Assembly: GCA_019038735.1 (NCBI GenBank)
Contig: JAHOYW010000058.1
Span: 1 to 6,252, forward strand
Direction: 5' to 3'
Origin: Victivallales bacterium
Lineage (GTDB): Bacteria; Verrucomicrobiota; Lentisphaeria; Victivallales; Victivallaceae
Length of the DNA: 6,252 nt
The position numbers and the translations under genes are program-made. The notes under the pieces are model-generated. The model was not told the origin of the DNA, made no database searches, and saw nothing but the letters and a program-made list of their open reading frames with translations. Below are positions 5,842 through 6,252 of this stretch, piece by piece. Position 1 is the first letter of the stretch. Each line of letters opens with the position of its first letter.

Positions 5842-6252
5842 ATGAAAAAAGCATTAATTACTGGAATTACCGGACAGGATGGATCTTATTTAGCTGAATT
5901 ACTTTTGGATAAAGGTTATGAGGTTCATGGAATAATTCGTCGGGCAAGTTCATTTAATACTCATCGTGTTGATCATATTTATCAGGATCAGCACGAAGAT
6001 AATGTGAGACTCTTCCTGCATTATGGGGACTTAACTGATTCAAGCAACCTGAATCGACTGATTGAAAAAATAAACCCTGTTGAAATTTATAATTTGGGCG
6101 CACAATCACATGTGCAGGTTTCTTTTGAAGTCCCGGAATACACCGCTGAAGTTGATGGAATAGGCACATTGAGATTGTTGGACGCGATTCGGGAAACAGG
6201 AGTCAACTCTCGTTTTTATCAGGCATCCACTTCTGAGTTATTTGGTAAAGTT
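5842..6252 (+). CDS. gmd: GDP-mannose 4,6-dehydratase (5' part, cut by window edge)
   Basis: Gmd converts GDP-D-mannose to GDP-4-keto-6-deoxy-D-mannose, the branch point to GDP-fucose, GDP-rhamnose or GDP-perosamine, in the cytoplasm. The first 137 codons are present; the family is usually about 325-375 residues, so over half is missing. [12 protein letters not shown] (8-19) is the NADP-binding loop, [15 protein letters not shown] (33-47) is nearly identical to E. coli Gmd, [11 protein letters not shown] (60-70) and [13 protein letters not shown] (84-96) follow, and QASTSELFG (127-135) carries the catalytic T130 and E132. The YxxxK pair lies beyond the edge. The start is ATG, with AAAGG (5828-5832) 9 nt upstream and 16 nt after the tviC stop, so it belongs to the same operon. 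The frame is open to the last base, so the break is the window end and not a mutation. Confidence 0.95.
   Translation, partial: MKKALITGITGQDGSYLAELLLDKGYEVHGIIRRASSFNTHRVDHIYQDQHEDNVRLFLHYGDLTDSSNLNRLIEKINPVEIYNLGAQSHVQVSFEVPEYTAEVDGIGTLRLLDAIRETGVNSRFYQASTSELFGKV

Noticed and set aside
4820..6169. Minus-strand open frames at 4820-5053 and 5954-6169
   Set aside because: They are antisense to tviC and gmd, whose family motifs are unmistakable.

Overview
The window reads as a stretch of bacterial chromosome of modest GC content (roughly 40% by eye). It has five complete protein genes, one gene cut by the right edge, and two short intergenic segments with RNA or DNA structure. An NAD-dependent ligase, exonuclease VII small subunit, a PlsC-type acyltransferase and a TviB/TviC/Gmd nucleotide-sugar cassette fit a Gram-negative-type bacterium with surface polysaccharide. 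I cannot name the species. The divergent ligase, the NHMSxLET/FPQGTRS acyltransferase and the GTAG-headed REP-like hairpins would suit an environmental lineage outside the well-studied proteobacteria (PVC group or Desulfobacterota-like), but this is a weak guess.

Left part (1-2118): a non-coding leader ends in a very clear intrinsic terminator (135-162) that closes an upstream transcript, preceded by a possible bulged stem-loop (62-122). Next comes a GTG-started gene for a divergent, BRCT-carrying NAD-dependent DNA ligase, with a strong Shine-Dalgarno and a three-copy 7-bp tandem repeat just before it.

Middle (2119-3331): the ligase gene converges on a minus-strand pair, plsC-like acyltransferase then xseB, which overlap by 8 bp. 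Between the convergent ends lies a REPIN-like element (2140-2220): two inverted GTAG-headed hairpins with the same loop but compensatory stem changes. This is the most striking non-coding signal in the window.

Right part (3332-6252): after a divergent intergenic region, a tightly packed plus-strand operon begins, tviB - tviC - gmd. TviB oxidises UDP-GlcNAc at C6 and TviC epimerises C4, together giving UDP-GalNAcA. Gmd (truncated here) makes GDP-4-keto-6-deoxymannose, the precursor of fucose, rhamnose or perosamine-type sugars. This looks like the start of an O-antigen, capsule or exopolysaccharide locus that continues past the window.

I found no tRNA, rRNA, CRISPR array, insertion sequence or transposase gene. 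No wholly new system is evident. The best candidates for follow-up are the REPIN-like element, the altered ligase motifs and the acid-swapped acyltransferase motifs.
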